DNA of 64,000 nt from Candidatus Obscuribacterales bacterium (GTDB lineage: Bacteria; Cyanobacteriota; Vampirovibrionia; Obscuribacterales; Obscuribacteraceae), in NCBI GenBank assembly GCA_019750335.1, contig JAIEOQ010000003.1:496001-560000 (forward strand), written 5' to 3'. The position numbers and the translations under genes were made by a program. This document shows positions 63,064-64,000 of the stretch, piece after piece. Each line of letters begins with the position of its first letter. Positions within the stretch are counted from its first letter, which is position 1. Under the pieces are notes generated by a model, which saw nothing but the letters and a program-made list of their open reading frames with translations, had not been told where the DNA came from and searched no databases.

Positions 63064-63662
63064 ATGATCCACACTTCATCTTTCAAGCAAAAACTCCAGA
63101 ATGCGCTGCACTAGTGCGCATCCCCGCCAACGATGAAACTTGGATTAAACGTGTTCTTGACTTGGGAGCCGACGGCATTATCGTTCCGCAAGTAAAAACA
63201 GCCAAAGAAGCCGCTTTTGCAATAAGTGCAGCTAAATACCCGCCCTTGGGCACACGTAGCGTTGGTATCGCCAGGGCTCATGGCTACGGTGCCGATTTCA
63301 CTACTTATATAAATGAAGCAAATGACCGCCTAACAACAATCATTCAAATTGAACATATTGAAGCTGTACATAATATAGATGCGATTTTAAAAGTAGCCGG
63401 TATAGACGCTGTAATCATCGGTCCATACGATTTATCAGGCAGTATGGGTAAGCTCGGACAAGTGCAGGACGCCGAAGTACAAAAAGCAATCCAAACAGTA
63501 CATAACGCCTGCAAAAAACATAAAATCCCAGTTGGCATATTTGCTTTGCAAGCGGAACAAGGAAAATCCTATCTTGCTCAAGGTTATGAACTCTTGGCTT
63601 TAGGCATTGACAGCCATTTGCTCATGTCCGCAGCTAAGAATTCACTGTCAGCAAGCAAATAG
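63064..63662 (+). pseudogene. HpcH/HpaI aldolase family remnant with internal deletion
   Basis: An ATG at 63064 with AGAGGT before it opens MIHTSSFKQKLQNALH, like the start of HpaI/RhmA-type aldolases (FKxxL), and then stops at TAG 63112. In a different frame from 63105 the sequence continues CAALVRIPANDETWIKRVL and reads through to 63662 with the later family motifs: GTRSVGIARAHGYG, IIQIEHIEAVHNIDAI (metal-ligand Glu) and AVIIGPYDLSGSMG (metal-ligand Asp). The approximately 60 residues that normally lie between, including the DxEH active-site segment, are missing. A TGCGC repeat flanks the junction. Almost certainly inactive. Confidence 0.75.
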
Positions 63663-63677
63663 AAATGATTACCAAAA

Positions 63678-63714
63678 TTCCTTAAATCATAGCTTTCAGC
63701 TGCGATTTAAGGAA
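63678..63714 (+). terminator. terminator behind the aldolase remnant
   Basis: An 11-bp stem TTCCTTAAATC/GATTTAAGGAA with an inner AGCT/AGCT and a short loop lies 15 bp after the stop. The downstream tail is only moderately T-rich. Confidence 0.6.
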
Positions 63715-64000
63715 AGAATGCTTTTGCAGTCTTTTATTGTCTACTTCAAATGCAGCAATGGATGAGGCTTTAATAATCTGATATATAGGCAAGCTATAAG
63801 ATCTCTATAGATCAGCCTATCTTGCTAATTGTCTTAAACCCGGCTTATCATAGCCTCAATAGAAATCAACAAAGTCACTTAAGCCCTTGCACCATCAGGT
63901 TTGCTTGTCATTTGCACGACAACAAAATTGATCAAGGCAATGACAGACCTAAGCAAGTATCAGCACTGATACGAGCCGGCTGTTGGTCTCTTAACGCAAA
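63715..64000. other. non-coding end of the window
   Basis: No open frame of useful length on either strand and no tRNA. It contains an imperfect stem: ATAGGC (63785-63790) with GCCTAT (63815-63820), enclosing GATCT/AGATC (63800-63813). It may be a small RNA or the leader of a gene beyond the window; nothing decides. Confidence 0.3.

Overview
The window reads as chromosome of a Gram-negative (diderm) bacterium with moderate GC and dense coding. Diderm features are a TolC-type outer-membrane channel, RND efflux pumps, lipoboxes and many Sec-type signal peptides. The mix is many TPR/Sel1 proteins, several Gly/Tyr-rich secreted proteins, ClpS-ClpA, polyphosphate kinase, GlgX, NDH-2, a DUF1800/DUF1501 pair and an IS1595-derived protein. 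This resembles non-photosynthetic Cyanobacteriota (Vampirovibrionia/Melainabacteria, Obscuribacterales-like). That placement is an inference from gene content; there is no rRNA or other phylogenetic marker, and I saw no tRNA or CRISPR.

Layout. 1-4.5 kb: methyltransferase, Sel1-repeat protein, TPR protein and a TPR-alpha/beta hydrolase. 4.6-9.7 kb: Gly-rich secreted protein, GlsB-like membrane protein, lipoprotein, TrhO, a bicupin oxalate decarboxylase-like protein and a flavoprotein monooxygenase. 9.7-14.3 kb: a minus-strand run of five exported proteins with tightly coupled starts (SAF-domain lipoprotein, FG-GAP-like protein, NTF2-like protein, Gly/Tyr-rich protein, PDZ/TPR protein). 14.3-19.3 kb: DUF3142 protein coupled to a 748-residue exported protein, a KPAYG-repeat protein, and a membrane papain-like hydrolase split by a frameshift at a T9 run. 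19.3-25.8 kb: small exported proteins, a secreted Csp-like copper-storage protein, an aldo/keto reductase and the DUF1800-DUF1501 pair. 25.9-35.4 kb: clpS-clpA, histidine phosphatase, a large TPR protein, and an operon of TPR membrane protein, DUF900-like hydrolase and an NDH-2-cNMP-CBS fusion.

35.5-41.1 kb: hypothetical, TPR and membrane proteins, a START-like protein, a disordered acidic protein, and fabH, which seems to start at CTG. 41.2-46.7 kb: glgX, a hypothetical, an sce7726-family protein, an IS1595-derived protein carrying a DprA-like winged helix, a perfect 56-bp palindrome and an AlkD-like protein. 46.7-53.2 kb: ABC-F ATPase, DUF1269 protein, SDR, DUF3592 protein, ppk. 53.2-62.9 kb: a full tripartite efflux locus with a TolC-like gene divergent from two tandem RND pumps and an adaptor, followed by a convergent 27-residue hydrophobic ORF. 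The right end holds an aldolase pseudogene with an internal deletion and about 340 bp of non-coding DNA.

Functional links I infer: energy and phosphate storage (ppk, glgX), respiration (NDH-2 fusion), regulated proteolysis (ClpSA), fatty-acid initiation (FabH), and export with envelope remodelling (efflux system and many exported TPR and Gly-rich proteins). The best leads for undescribed biology are the transposase-DprA chimera with its palindrome, the five-gene exported cluster, the NDH-2 fusion, the frameshifted papain-like enzyme, and the microORF beside the RND pumps.
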